Shown in pieces: positions 1-13,465 of a DNA stretch of 64,000 bases. A model generated the notes under the pieces. The model did no database searches and was not told the origin of the DNA. It saw only the letters and a list, made by a program, of their open reading frames with translations. Origin of the DNA: Arctopsyche grandis (Eukaryota; Arthropoda; Insecta; Trichoptera; Hydropsychidae). Location: assembly GCF_051622035.1 (NCBI RefSeq), contig NC_135360.1:8484001-8548000 (forward strand), read 5' to 3'. A program made the translations under genes and the position numbers. Position 1 is the first letter of the stretch. The number at the start of each line of letters is the position of its first letter.

Positions 1-97
1 ATGAAAGTGTAAGGTGGTGTGCTTTAATTGATTTTTAAGAGTATTTAAATTGTTTTCGTCATAAATATAATTGTGTTGGTGACAAGATAATACCTGA

Positions 98-225
98 AAC
101 ATAGCTCAGTGGTTAGCTTATAATGCCAATTTATCTTATTTCAGATTGTTGAAACGGTTCCTACCAAATTGGCCACCAACTCTTATTGTTCACAATTACA
201 CTTGAAATTAATCTCAAATTTATAA
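98..225 (+). mobile_element. tRNA-derived SINE, internally deleted copy
   Basis: An A-box-like TAGCTCAGTGGT lies at 102-113. The copy jumps directly from the tRNA-like head to the shared body (ccaatttatctgattt.., gaaacggttcc), losing the B box. The body matches other copies at 607, 14712 and 27712. Confidence 0.65.
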
Positions 226-606
226 TAATGTTATTAAAAATTATATATTTATTATATACAAATTATATATGTACAAAGTTGGTAAAAATTAATAACAAAA
301 ATTTACATATAAACAATAGATGATTATTGAACGCACAACTGAACACACTACATATAAACTACTGAATATATCACGCAAAAAGTTTAAAATAGTATGAAAA
401 AGTTTAAAATGGTACATCCAAATTAGTTTTTAATTTTAATTCTTAAATTCTTCGTTTTGTCAATAATGATACTTTGTTGCCAAATTTTACTTATGTATGT
501 ACGAATAAAATGATGGGATGTTGCAAGCTTGGTAAGATGAGAAGAGACAGAGAGTGAAATATAAATGGTTGAGATGTATTGATAGATATGTATATTATAC
601 ATATAT

Positions 607-1575
607 AGCCAGCGACATAGATCAGTTGTTACGGTGTAATGCTTTCGATTGTGTGGTCACGGGTTCTATCGCTGGCTTTGTTGCTGGCTAGACCTTGAAT
701 ATATGACTCCAAGGTTGATCGTTTCCTTTCAGAGTTTGCCAATTTATCTGATTTCATTGGAAACGATTCTAAGAAATTTGCAATCCTGTTTTATTTCTCG
801 TAAAATTTGAATTTACAGCATATCATAATTTTTTGATATTTAAAAATGCTGCAAAAATTTGTTCACAGGTGATTGTAATGTTTTATGATCGATTTTTGTT
901 GATCGATGTTTTGGCCTTGAATAATACTTACATACAATGTTGACAATAGATGTCGTGTTAGTACAAATGGGTGTATACCTGTATCATCATCATCATCTAC
1001 AGCCGCTCACCAACCACTGTTGGATGAAGTCCTCTCCAACACGCTCGTCCATCGCACCAATACATTTTCCTAATTTCGTCTACCCATTTTCCCTGCGGCC
1101 TTCCTTTTAGCCTTTTGCATTCCAGCACTTCTTTTGTCCACCTTTCGTCCATTCTTCTAGCCACGTGGCCCACCCATTGCCATTTCAATCTCTTTACTCT
1201 ATCCACTATGTCCACTACCGTTGTTCTCTTCTCACCCACATGTTCCACTTCCTGTCTTTCCTCGTTATGCCAAGCATACAGCGTTCCATATTTCTTTGAG
1301 TGCATTGGACTTTGTTTAGCATCTTGGCGTTTAATTTCAAAGTTTCACATCCATACGTCTATTACTAGAAAAACGCATTAATCGAAGATCATTTCTTCAG
1401 GCACAGTGGCATTTTTTATTAAAAAAAAACATTCATTCGTCCAAATGCACTCAATCCTAATTTCATACGTCTCTTTATTTCTTCTTCTTTACTACCGGAT
1501 ATGTCAATTATTTGACCTAAATATAAATAATTAATTATTTACTACTTCTACTATACCTGTATAAAATAAATAAAT
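607..1575 (+). mobile_element. tRNA-derived SINE split by a LINE insertion
   Basis: A tRNA-like head (agccagcgacatagatcag; B box ggtcacgggttct at 655-667) is followed by a conserved body ending gtatacctgtat. The tail resumes after the LINE at 1552 as atacctgtataaaataaataaa. The same 3' end, with an AAATAAAT tail, occurs intact at 31,675-31,705. Confidence 0.75.
985..1551 (-). mobile_element. 5'-truncated RTE/LINE ORF2 C-terminus with ATG-repeat tail
   Basis: Minus-strand reading gives the familiar end of a LINE reverse-transcriptase protein in broken frames: ISGSKEEEIKRRMKLG, then LNAKMLNKVQCTQRNMERCM, then RVKRLKWQWVGHVARRMDER and GRPQGKWVDEIRK. At least two frameshifts separate these blocks, so the copy is dead. 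The 3' end is an (ATG)n run at 985-999. It is flanked by identical 11-bp repeats TATACCTGTAT at 974-984 and 1552-1562, the target-site duplication. Confidence 0.85.
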
Positions 1576-3011
1576 TTGTATCTAATGAAGTGATTTAAAT
1601 GAGTATAAAATAAGTTTGAAATTTTGGACATGAGATGCTCAAATTATGTACAAGATCTTTGTTAAAAGGAAAAACTGTAAAGTATATATGTATGTATGTA
1701 CGTTCAGCCGAATGATGGAAGTGGTGATCTTTTGTAACAATTTATATTGATTTTTTTAATACTGATTTAAATTATTGTATTATTCGGATACATATACTTA
1801 TTAAAGTTATAAAAGTATTGAATATCTCCATTATAATATAATGTACAAAAAATCCTTATGATCATTGGGGGCGCTAATTGCGCCACCTAGTAGATGCTTA
1901 ACCTTTTCCCATATCAGATTAAACGTTCTACTTATATCATATTATATTATACACACACAACTTTTAACAGAATCTGAACTTTTTTTCCGGATCGCTACCC
2001 TATAAATATATTCATTCGGCCGGAAGGGTAGTCAACGGGATTGCCCTTTTATTATATTTATTTATTTACGACGGATGCGCACCACTTAATAATAATATTA
2101 TTTGACGGGGTCATGTTAAATGGCCAGACAGTTAGATGATTGGGGTAGTTTAACTATTTTTTTATTCCGCTGTTAACAATTTAATATTCCGTTTCCGCGC
2201 CCGTTTCGACGTACATTTCATTCAAGATCATCTACGAGCAGTTTAAACGCATCGATTCTAAAACACCCCACACCGAAAATCAATTAAATATTATACATAG
2301 TAATATTCGACCAGAGTACCTGTCTTCTCGAATATTTCCGACCACGCACAATCAGATCGAAGCAGATAAACAAATATTTAATGATGACCGACGTCAAGGG
2401 TGATCACCTCGCATCATCATATCGTATAATAGCGTAATGGGGTTTTTACGACCGCCATGGGGACTGAAACCCGTCGGGGCTTGGAGAAGTGCGGGGGTTA
2501 GGGACAACCCTCGAACGGATAGATAATCATTTATTTTGTTTAACAAGGATTAAAATTGTTGCATGGTTTATAATGGTCATTGCGGAGCCGACATTTGTTG
2601 GTACAGCTCGAGGGTACGATTTACACGCAACAGTGAACCAATGCGTTTGAAATCGTATGCCATATTTTAAAGAACGAATTATCGATAAATTTATATGCCG
2701 TATTGTGAAAGTTGTGTACAAATTACTATGCGCAATACCTTTTGATTGTATGTCAAAATTTATTTTAAATTTAATTATGAAACTTTCATATAGGTAAATA
2801 ATAAAAAAAAAGTATAAAATTATAGTAGAAAAATCGTAAAAGAAAAAATATCGAATGGATCATTTATTATTTATGAACCGAAAATTCCGTTTATTGCTAA
2901 TCATGTTTACAATAGTGATGTACCTATTGCTGTTTTGATAGTTTGTTATGGAAAGAAATTGCAATATAAGAGTATATATTAGGGAATCCTAATGTATTGT
3001 ATGTGTGTAAT

Positions 3012-3015
<4 letters not shown>

Positions 3016-3081
<66 letters not shown>
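3016..3081. repeat. (TA)n microsatellite
   Basis: About 33 uninterrupted TA units, followed by tacacatatatg. Confidence 0.9.
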
Positions 3082-3091
<10 letters not shown>

Positions 3092-3500
3092 TGTATATTG
3101 GGCCTAAACCGGTTTACCGGTAAATCAACAAAACATATTCGCTGTGTTTTATCACATTCGTCGCCTTTATTTTATTTTCTGGCAATACTGATCCGATCCA
3201 TCGATTCGTTCAGAAGAAAAAATATACAATGATGAAAATAATAGTAGAAGTTATAGAATATTTTGAATCCGATGACGATATTTCAGTAGTTAACCTCTAC
3301 GAGTAATGAATACGAAATACGAAAGGCTTCAATTAGGTATTAGAAATAAAACTGAAGTTAGTTTGGGAAAGAAATGTGAAGAAAAGAAATGACTTTTTTG
3401 ATGAAATGAAATAAAACTGAAAAAATTATATCACAACTATCGGACTAAAGTGCTTTCTTCGTTGTTATTTTTTTAAACGAAGAAATAAATATATTTTTTT

Positions 3501-3685
3501 AATCTAATATATAATTTCGAAAGAGACTTAGTATATACATATGTTTATTTGTTCGTGACAGTGAATTTAATAAAAAAAACAGATGAGTATTCAAATAAAT
3601 TTAATAAAATGTTTATTATTAGATTAGTCATGTTTAAGCGGTTTATATTACAAATACCGAGCGAAGCCGGGTAAAGTCACTAGTC
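3501..3685 (-). repeat. Short RTE-like interspersed repeat, copy 1
   Basis: Reverse copy of a family starting CTAGTGGTTTTACCCGGCTT, CGCTCGGTATTTGTAATATA and ending CGAAATTATATATTAGAT. The CCCGGCTTCG..GGT start and ATATTAGAT end resemble RTE-derived non-autonomous elements. No coding capacity. Confidence 0.65.
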
Positions 3686-4971
3686 CTTTATAAAGTACTT
3701 ATTTATAAAGAAATCAATAATATTCAAATCTTTTTGTTGGGCTATATATTTTAGTATATAATCATAATGTTTATTGGGGTTGTGTTAAATATATGTCTAG
3801 TTGAATATATTTTTTAAAAAACAGTTTATTTTTGAGATTGAAAAATCGGTAATTACCGGTAAACGGAAATTACGGTAAATTAGACTCCCTACTATTTATG
3901 TACAATATAATATATCTAAATTAGAAAAACGTGTGCTTTGAGGGGGTTGGGAGTTGCTTAAAACAGAGACTGCAGTGACAGGTGATAATGATACTATACA
4001 CATCTGAATTCGATCAAATAAAAATAAACGAAATCTATACAAATAAGCAGATTTTGTTTGCCACGATTTTTATTGCATTGCTAGCTTACCTACTGCGTGT
4101 GTGGTTTAGCGCGTAAAGATAAGGTTATCTCGTGCATTTTTTGCGACAATAGGGAAATGTGTGGTCTCCCTATCTGTGTCATTGGCTTAACCATTACAAA
4201 ACTGCGAACACGCTTCCTAAACCATTTCCAATTACGACCACCCTCAGAAAAAAACATATGCTATAAAAAATGTGCACCTTTAAAGGAAACAATAAAAGGC
4301 ACGCTTTCGTAATAAATTTAATAGTTTTATCATTCGCATGATAGTAGTACGAACTATAATTTATTCATCAAAATGGTGGTTACAATTGAAACCATTTCCT
4401 ACGTACATACATACATATCTAGTGGAATAAATCATGTGAAAATCGTGTCTTACATAAAGACAAAATGGCATAGTTCGTAATGTATGGTTCGCCGAAGCGT
4501 TTTACGTAAATCTAATGATCATTATCTAAATGGCGATTTGTTGAACAAGTTTACAATAAATGTAAGTGTATATATTCTCCGTATTCGTTGCAATTGTATT
4601 GTATTCTTTTCTGTCGAATGGGCAGTGTTGCAGTTTCGATCCATATATGTGTCTTTCGTTTTTTTTTTTTTTTTTTGTTACCTTTGGTAAAATTTACCAC
4701 TGCAGGGTAATAAAATGTCGGTGACAAGCCGATGACAAGGATGTCGGCAAAAAGGGGACACGATTTTGCCTTGTACGATAGGCTGATCTAAATTTTCCAG
4801 CAGAGTTTTGGTGTGTGAGAGGCGCCTATAAATTAAATCGGCGATAAAATATTGGCCGGTGGATTGGGGTGGCCAAGCTGTGGATTTTAATTTTGGGATA
4901 ATGTATTATTTTTGTTATTTGTAGAGTTGATTCATTGGAAATTCATATACGAGTAGTAAGTACATAGATAG

Positions 4972-5359
4972 TGTAACGTAGAAACATAAGTGAGAGAGAG
5001 TATCCACTGTATAAGTGGATACCATTCGTGGGTAAACAATATGACCCCGGATTAGGCTAACGGACCTCAGTAAGTGCCCGAACAAAGGATACGCTGGAGT
5101 TCTCACTGACTTGCGTAAACGAATACGTGCGTAAACAAAATACTCGCCAGGGTAGACCTTTAAGTACCTAGACAATAGACACATTAATGGATCGGGGAAG
5201 CTATGCTGTGCAACTTGTCTTTTATAAGGAGGTACACACGGTAGATCAGATTATTCTGGAATGAGCGGTGGATGCGCGTGGACTTCTTGAATCGTTGAAT
5301 AAATGCTTTGAAGCGACTTTGGCCTTTCATTTGGATCCTGATCCCACCGATACGCAACA
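4972..5359 (+). mobile_element. Solo LTR, family 1 copy 1
   Basis: 388 bp, TGTAACG..CGCAACA ends, flanked by 4-bp direct repeats ATAG (4968-4971, 5360-5363). It contains a promoter-like ctttTATAAGG and an AATAAATGC poly(A) signal near the end. No internal region flanks it. A 4- to 5-bp duplication fits a Gypsy- or BEL-type retrotransposon. Confidence 0.75.
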
Positions 5360-5937
5360 ATAGTAAATAATATTTGTTAGACTGAGTCTAGTATGCTTAA
5401 AATAATAGTAAACAGCAGTACGATTTTTTTAATACATTCTATATGGACAAATTAATATGTTCTGTAACATGTAAGTGGCGTATATGTAACAGCAACACCC
5501 AACACGATCCATTCATATCATAACGTAGACATGAAAAGGGGTTTCCGAGATCAGAGTGAAAGATGCAGCGAGTAGTGGTAAAGGTAATTTATTATTATTT
5601 CGTCGACGAACCAGCTCCGAATGAAGCATGGAACAGATCTGCCGTATATTTATATATGTACAGCGTGTAATCTCAGTACAGAGAGATCATTGGTCGATGG
5701 ATCGCGAGATCTTATTGGTTGTTGTATACTGTTTATTCATACGGCGAGGCTTTTTTGTCGCAGAAGCGAGATCAGATGATCAGTGCTAGTAAACCAGTGA
5801 TCGACGAGCACCAATTCCATAATCTCTGCGTTACAATATTATACAGCAGTACATCCCACCGAAACGAACGGCTTTCAAGCAGAACTAGAATTTTGCGAGA
5901 AATAGCGATTCGATTAAATCAGATAAATTGATAAAAC

Positions 5938-6046
5938 GATTGACCTGGATTCACATATCCAAGTTCTGGCCAGCAGCATCGCGCCAGGTATTGAACCTGT
6001 GACAACTCAGTTGAAAGCATTACACGCTAACTATTTATGTATGTTG
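5938..6046 (-). mobile_element. SINE fragment (tRNA-like head)
   Basis: The minus strand shows a degenerate A box and a B-box region (reverse of ggtattgaacctgtgac), then the gccagaacttggatatgtg body seen in other copies. It ends against a second retroposon tail at 6060-6180. Confidence 0.6.
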
Positions 6047-6059
6047 ATTTGATTGATTT

Positions 6060-6180
6060 ATTTTATTTTTTATTTTATTAATTGAAAAATCAACAGACAG
6101 GATGTACAAAAAAAAATATGTATAAAAAAAACAAATAGTAAATAAATAATATATGTAACATCCGAGTCCAATAATAGTTC
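6060..6180 (-). repeat. Retroposon 3' end with AATAAAAT tail, copy 1
   Basis: The minus-strand sequence ends TGTACATCCTGTCTGTTGAT then TTTTCAATTAATAAAATAAA. It is about 85-90% identical to 24,930-25,055. The A/T tail indicates a reverse-transcribed element of unidentified family. Confidence 0.55.
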
Positions 6181-8085
6181 AATTATTTGAGTTCGTTACT
6201 AAATTTAAAGAACTCAAAATGTGATTTAAGATTGGATTATTTTAACAATAAATTTTACAATTTGTTTATAGTAGTTATAATATGTAAAGACTTTTCTAGT
6301 GTTTAATTTAAGTTCCAAAATTTTATAATTTGCATTATATGTAGTAAACATAAGAAAATTTGGTCACCGTCTATTTTTTTAAACTACCGAAAGGTCTACG
6401 CTATCGAAAAAACGTCTTAATCTATACACCTTTATATAGATCAATTTATGAATCGGCCCATTCGTAAAGGTGCTGAACAAGAGAGACACCGATCTTACGG
6501 TCGATTTAATTTACGATCCAATCGATTTTGGCAAGTTTTTAACCTAATGACTTACTTTTAGACATCTTCGTGTGCGACAGATAAAAGGAACCCAGACGGA
6601 AAAAATACACCGGGATTAAAAAATCAACTCGAAATGCTAAGATACCATTCTTAACAAATCATAAGTGCGACTAGATAGGAATTTCACTAGGAAAAAAATC
6701 AAAGGCACGCGGTAAATTCTCACCGAAATCAACATTCTATTACAAATGTCCTGCGACGGCCTATGTTATGATTATGGCCAGCATAAATATTAATGAGCTA
6801 TCGAAGAGTCCTCGTCTGGCACCGGCTCCCAGTCGCGCTGACTCCATAGGAAGCTGTCAACCGACACGATTATTCGCTACTGAGGTGGTCTCTAACTAAG
6901 TATATTATTTATAAAGGTTCGTTCCGTGTACAATATAATAAAATTATTAATAATACATTTTATTGCGTTCCCAACGAAAACATTCCAAACGTGCTCTCTC
7001 CCTCTCTCCGTCGATCTTAAAATCGTAAAGTTTTTTCAATTTCATTACATTCTATTGGGTTTCGCGCTTAAATTTTCCACGCGCATTAAAATCTCCCATA
7101 CAAATTATACATATTTAGATGAATGTTTACTCGGGATTATTTATCCGTATGTGACAGGTTTTGGTATGTGATCTGACATATTTTACGGTATGTGTACAAC
7201 CACAAAACACTCACGATGACATAATATTTGAATTTGATGTCGGAAAAATACCGCTCCAAATACGTGCATATTATATGTACGAGATGCTTAAAAAATGTTG
7301 ATTAAATATATATATGTATATAGACGTACTGATTATTATACAACGTGTTAAAATGATTTATAGTGTATAGCAAAATTAAATGCCTGTAATTAACCACACA
7401 CACATAGGTATATAATACTTACCTGAGGCTGTTTACATTCAGTTCTAATAATTAAATTGCGGTTTTCTATTTATGTTATAAATTATTCGTTGAAAAATCA
7501 ACACTAACTTGGCTCGTTGTTGTTTCTCATAGAACGTTTTAATTCGTGGTGTATTTATAATAGTCGATCGAAAAATAAATATAAAATAATGTATGTATGA
7601 TTCAATTCTACCACTGCCGGTATATAATCGGCGTTGACATTAATTGAGAGATAAACTGCCCCTATTCAGTGGCGTCTCGAGCCGTTTATTTGTATAATAT
7701 TATATTAATATTAACTATAGTTATTTGATCTAATTAGGTTGAAAGTAAGCTTGCTTAGTGATAAGTAGAAAAGTATGAGGAAAGTGATATCTGGTTTTAC
7801 AATTATAGTTGGAATTGAATGTGAAATATCTATAGGTAGTTAGTTACTGACTGGGTTCTCTAGCGCTGAACGCCCACTACTAGTTTTCCTAATTAATTGA
7901 CTATTTTAATTACATATATGTATGTAAATGTAGAGGAATGGTATAGTGCTTGGCAAATATAATGGCTCCACGGCACCTGCTTCTATTTATTTTATATCTT
8001 AATGTTTCAATTTTGTCACAAATTTGAAATTGTTCACAATCGAAATAGTTACTTTATAAATATGCATATGTACTTACACATATAT

Positions 8086-8510
8086 TTTATTTTATTTCAT
8101 ATAACATGAACACTCGCTTTTACAGATCGTACAAAGCGACAAGTGCACTTATACATATACAATAAAATCAATATACATATGTCCATAAAGATTTTATACA
8201 ATGCGAATTTTTACAAAAATCTACAGTGACACCTATGGAGAAATTTTTGCAGCATTTTATAATCAAATTGACGAGCCTCAAGATGCTGAATAACTTGAGA
8301 TTAGCGAGAGAGATAGGAAAGGAGATGCCAATTTTACATGAACCGTTTCAATGCAAATCATAAAAAATGGAAAAATCTGATAAGAAACGATCGACCTAGA
8401 GTCATAAACCATTGTCTGGCCAGTAGCGGGACTCTAGTGGGACTTGAACCCGTGACCACATTGCTCGAAAGTATAATATGCTAACCACTAGTCCACGGTG
8501 CTGGTTGTAT
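8086..8510 (-). mobile_element. Near full-length SINE, second tail type
   Basis: On the minus strand the head has A box (tagtggttagcatatta), B box (ggtcacgggttcaagtcc), the common body, and then a tail different from the 607 copy: a stem-like segment reading cactTGTCGCTTT and AAAAGCGAGTG followed by an AT-rich tail. The copy at 38,650 carries the same tail. Confidence 0.75.
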
Positions 8511-8619
8511 TTATGTTATAAACATAATTTATGCTAAATGTGATGAGGTAGGGTCTATTACATTTTAAATGAAAGTAAGCAGCTTCTGGCTGAATTCCAA
8601 ATGATATACATATGTATAA

Positions 8620-8830
8620 TATATAGCCAGCATCATAGCTCGGTGGTTGCGTTAACTCTAATCACCGAGAGGTTCCCAGATTCAGGCACCGGGTTGATCC
8701 CGATTGGACAGAATTCATTAATTCATTCAAATTATGACAGCATATCACACAAAACAAAACATTGAAAACATGCTGTAAACATTAATATAAGTGTCAAAAG
8801 TAAATGTAAACTTTACTTTCGCTGCTAGTA
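8620..8830 (+). mobile_element. Diverged SINE copy
   Basis: Head agccagcatcatagctcggt and B-box-like accgggttgatccc, followed by a diverged body. Weaker than the other copies. Confidence 0.5.
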
Positions 8831-11800
8831 TGAAATCACTGCAATTTTCGACAACATTGCAATTTTCATTCGGAATTGGTCTGTTTTAATTTTTGAATTT
8901 ATGATAAATTTAATATGAATTTTGAAAAAATAAGCATTTAAACTAAATGTATTATTCTATTCAGGACGTTTGATAAAAGTGAAATTTAATCTAATTTTTA
9001 ATTTCATTTTATTTTCTTTTTATATTTCTTCTTTTTTTTCTTCAAATTTTTTGGGTAGCTTGGGTAGCTTGGGTGTAAAATAAAATCTTATATGTATGTA
9101 TGTTTATATATTATAAAATAGTTATTTATGTATGGTTATTATGTGGCCACAGCGCATATTGGGGTAACCTGCGAAGTAATATGTTGCTTAAAATAAAAAT
9201 AAAAATAAAATCGAAATTTTTTACTGTTTCAACATATGTACTTTCCCTTCTAGTTATATATTATATTTAAATATTACTGAAAAGTGTTTCTCCCTAATTA
9301 TTTCACTTAAATTTTATTAACAAAAAGTGAATAAACTTAAATAAAATAAAAATAAATACCTACATAACTTTAAATATGTAGATATAATATCAATACAAAA
9401 TCAATCATTTTGATTATTTTAAATATGAATGAACGTTCATTCGTAAATTAATTTAAATTTACTTCTATTTAATTTAAATGTTGTAAACTAAAAATAATTT
9501 GAAAGAACGTGATCAATCATAGGAAATTTGATCAATCAACACGCATTTAGAAGATGACCAATTAAAAATCATTGGCATCGAAAAGAATTATCAAGATCAA
9601 CACACACACTTTCGCATACATTTGCATAACACTGCATAAATATACATACGGGTCATCGCGCGGCGCCACTGCTATTTTTTTCATTCACGTTTGTTTTTTT
9701 TTTCATTTTGAACTTTATAGGCGTTTGTACTGATAAAGAGGGACACGGGTCGATCGAAACGTCCGATAAAGGAACATTACGGCAATTTATACCTGCGCTC
9801 CCGAAGGGGAAACCGCCATACGAAACAAACCCTTCATACCATGATATATGTACATGTGTATTAATTTATTTAGTACGTATTAGGTTTCCGTTACATCACC
9901 GATTTTATTATATCATGTAAATTGAGCGCGTGCGGTTTGCGCGCAAACAAACACATACTTACATACATACATAGAGATACTTATTATATGCTAAAGTCGG
10001 TAGTGGCCAGATAGAGATTTACATCAGGAAATGAGCTGGCATTTTGCATCGTGAAAGTGGATTATCTGACGGTCTCGTAACACTCAAGACAAGTCAGTGT
10101 CGCATTCGCAATTATTATAATAGACTGATGCTCGTCACGAGAAACATCCGATGTTCAGTTGACATACAAATCGCTTTCTACAGAATCAATACTACTTGGA
10201 CTCGTGGAATTTACTGTTTCTTTGTAAATAAGCTTAAAATCGGTCGTACGTACTACATATCTGCATGCTATAGACAAATATTATTAGAAATAGTGCTGTG
10301 CCCGTTGATTTCAACGGGTGGCTTCGGAAAGGAACTGATTACACGAATTAAAATAAGTTTATATGGTTTATATCAATATAATGTAAGGTAATTTATAGGC
10401 GCGGGTGCGTTTTAATAGTAAAAAGTCAAGTGCGCTCATTATACGCTCGCCATTCGCTTACGTCGAAATGATGAATGAATGTATGTGTGGATGTGTGCAT
10501 GTATGTATTCCTGCGCATGCGGAGGCGCATCTGACGCTGACGTCACCCGTTCCAACTCAGGCGTTCGATATCAGGAGCACATGTCAGACGCTCCCCGCTA
10601 CCCCGACACGGTCGGTCGTCACGCCACATCTCTATGCATTACGTATACTCCTGGTATTCTAAAATGATTTTTTTTTAAATCTCCACACTTGTCCACACAC
10701 TCGCCTCATACCTACAAACTTATCCAAAAATATATATACATCGCGTCCGTTTTTATATACATACATATATTATTATTATTGTGCGAAGCTATCCGCTCGT
10801 GAAGAGGCTACCGTGTGAAATTTACTTCTGACTAGTGTGAGTTTAAGTCTCGTTACTATGCCGAATTTCATTTAAATTATGCATCGATTTTTGAGTTAAT
10901 TTAGTATTAACGTTTGAAATAGGATTCATTTTTCCATTGTAAGTTGTTTTTTTTATATATATTCTCACATATGTATGTAAATGTGTATATAATATCGCTA
11001 TTCTGTGTGTCTGTGTGTCTCTTTGTGTAAGATGACGCTCGCCGTACTCTAATAGTCGTTTCGATTCGACATAAATATGTAAGTCACAGGTAAACTACTG
11101 CAAAATGTATATACTAATATAATAACAAAAGAAAAAAACTTCTATATATACTATTTGCCATCAATGTTTCCCCTTGGCAGAAAATTTACCGCCATGTATT
11201 GAAAAATTATTTAATTAATTATTTTTTCTATTGGTGGTTTATATTGTTTACGTGTAGGTATGTAGGTAGTTTTCACCTTTTATTTCATTAAATATAAATA
11301 TTAAATTAAATATATTTAAAAGGTATTTGAAAAAAATTCGACCGCGTGCGGATTGAACCGACACATTTCTTTTAATCTTTTTTTATTCAATAACTTAATA
11401 TGCCAACACCCATGCGATGATATGTCAACGGGTACAACACTATTGTAAATGTAATAGTTGATTCAAACTATGCGTTATTTTTACAAACCTCCTATACGTT
11501 TCACATTAAGACATAGAAATTTTTTATATCTCTTATTTAACTTGATTATTCAAATATATTTTTATATATGCCTTATTTTAATAAAATATTTACTAAATTG
11601 ATGATATGTGTATTCGTTACCAATATGTCATGCATTGTTGGATATGGTGTCTTTCATTATGGGGTATGGATCCGTGTCCATATCGTGTTTTCCCTTTATT
11701 GCGTTTTATTAGGCGTGTATTTATGTATGTATGTGAGGAAATTCAATTCAATTTATGTAATGTGATTGTTTGTTACAAAAATAATAGTAAAAATATTACC

Positions 11801-12439
11801 GCTTGCTGTTATAAATATGATTACGATCTAAATAAGGGCACTTAACCCAAATTTCTATACGCCTTCTCTGTATAAAACGTTTTGAAATTGTAAAATTTAT
11901 TGATAGGTGTGTTTTAAATGCTCGTAGCTTCATTTTCCATTTAATTCAAAAGATAAAATTGAAAGGAAAGCGGTTTTTAGAATCGTTTATGTTAGAGTAT
12001 TAAAATGTTGAGAATTGATGGCAGAAAAGCAGTTTCGAAAATTTTACATTCAAATTTATCATTTTAAGGTGTTGATTCGAAATGTTGTAGTTTTTCTGTA
12101 TAATAAATATAATTTTTAAATTAAAATAAATATTGCACTTCTTCGTGGTCATTTGGCAAATTGCAAATTACATAATTAACAAAACGACGAAAATAAATAT
12201 GGCTACCTTGGGCGGCGTGACCTGTCGTACAAGAATTGCCATATAACAAAATTTTCGTATGCTATATGACAACACTAACAAAGCTCAACGAAATAATACG
12301 GTATACACCGTGATATACATATAAGAAAGCCTGGTGAAAATAAACTGAAAATAACTTCAATAATAAGGGATAAACTTAATCTTAATTGCAATGTGCACTG
12401 GGGTCCAAAGAGGTTTATTTTAAGAACACACTTAAATAT

Positions 12440-12580
12440 GTCACGGGACGTGCTCGTAGTTTCCGGCTGTGATGGGCGTATCTTCATGTCTTTGCTTATT
12501 CGTGCGATCTTATTATTTCGACATTTTTTCTACAAAATGTGTCTTCAAATATACCCAAAACACTCCAAGGGGTGCCAAGG
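12440..12580 (+). repeat. Fragment of MITE family A
   Basis: Shares gatgggcgtatcttcatgtc, cttattatttcgacattttt and aaaacactccaaggggtgcc with 40,200-40,370. Confidence 0.5.
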
Positions 12581-12637
12581 ATTATGCATTTATAATGTTT
12601 GTATGTATATGGATGTATGTATTGTATGTGTATGTGT

Positions 12638-12664
12638 ATATATATATATATATATATGTATATG

Positions 12665-12737
<73 letters not shown>
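12638..12737. repeat. (TA)n microsatellite in a TATG/TGTA-rich tract
   Basis: Two TA runs separated by tgtatatgtga; flanks rich in GTATGTAT to about 12,800. The long IYIYIY reading frames here are an artefact of the repeat. Confidence 0.9.
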
Positions 12738-12740
<3 letters not shown>

Positions 12741-13036
12741 GGTGTGTATGTATGTATATATGTGTATTTTTATATTTATGTATGTATGTATGTATGTGTA
12801 TTTGTGTATACGTGTAAGTATTTGTGTATATATGAATGGTGTACATATATGTTTATATAATTGTCTTTGGCCAGGAAGGCGCATTGGGTTTACCTGTTAG
12901 GCCTTCTTGGTGTAAATTAAATAAAAAAATAGAAAATAAATTAATAAATAAATTAGGCGTCCTTGCGTTTTTTGCATGTGCAAAGCTATGTAAATAAGAA
13001 GAGGTTGATAAAAAAGCACCTGTTGCGTACCATTAG

Positions 13037-13465
13037 GGCGAAAACACACTGAGTGGTACGTGGTATGTGTTTTTTTTTTAGATAATTTAAACATGCGAAA
13101 AAAACGCAGCACCCCTAGACCATATTCATGGTACACAGTCCCAAAACCACCCTCTGGAGTGTTTTCGGTGATATTTTATCCTTGTATTTATCCTTGCTTG
13201 AACTCAGTGATCGATAACGGTGAATCCCATATTTGAAGAAATTTATGAGAAACTTTTCGGTTGCATATGAATATGCATACACGTGCGATCTCCCAAACAA
13301 GTGACCAATAACGGTGTATCCCATATTTGAAGAAATTTAGGAGAAACTTGTCAGTTGCATATGGATATGCACACACGTGCGACCTCCCAAACATACGCAT
13401 TCTGCACATGCACTGCAGAAAGCCAAGGACACGTGACGTCCCATACCACTCAGTGTGTATGCACC
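13037..13465. mobile_element. MITE family A, full copy with internal tandem duplication
   Basis: Imperfect inverted ends: AGGGCGAAAACACACTGAGTGGTA and, reversed, AAGGTGCATACACACTGAG. The body carries gagtgttttcggtgatattt and atcgataacggtgaatccca, shared with 40,155-40,989 and 53,405-53,520. A 94-bp unit is doubled at 13,207-13,394. Confidence 0.65.

Noticed and set aside
101..113. tRNA A-box-like sequence suggesting a tRNA gene
   Set aside because: No cloverleaf or proper B box; the match is the head of a dispersed SINE with a shared non-tRNA body.
5646..5677. TATATTTATATATG followed by TCAGT, promoter-like
   Set aside because: TATA-like strings are common in this AT-rich DNA and no exon or ORF of note follows.
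10044..10391. 115-codon plus-strand frame
   Set aside because: No recognisable domain; it runs across a repeat-like segment at 10,291-10,330.
12393..12884. Long overlapping frames encoding IYIYIY and THIYIH repeats on both strands
   Set aside because: They are translations of (TA)n and TATG/TGTA simple repeats with no gene structure.
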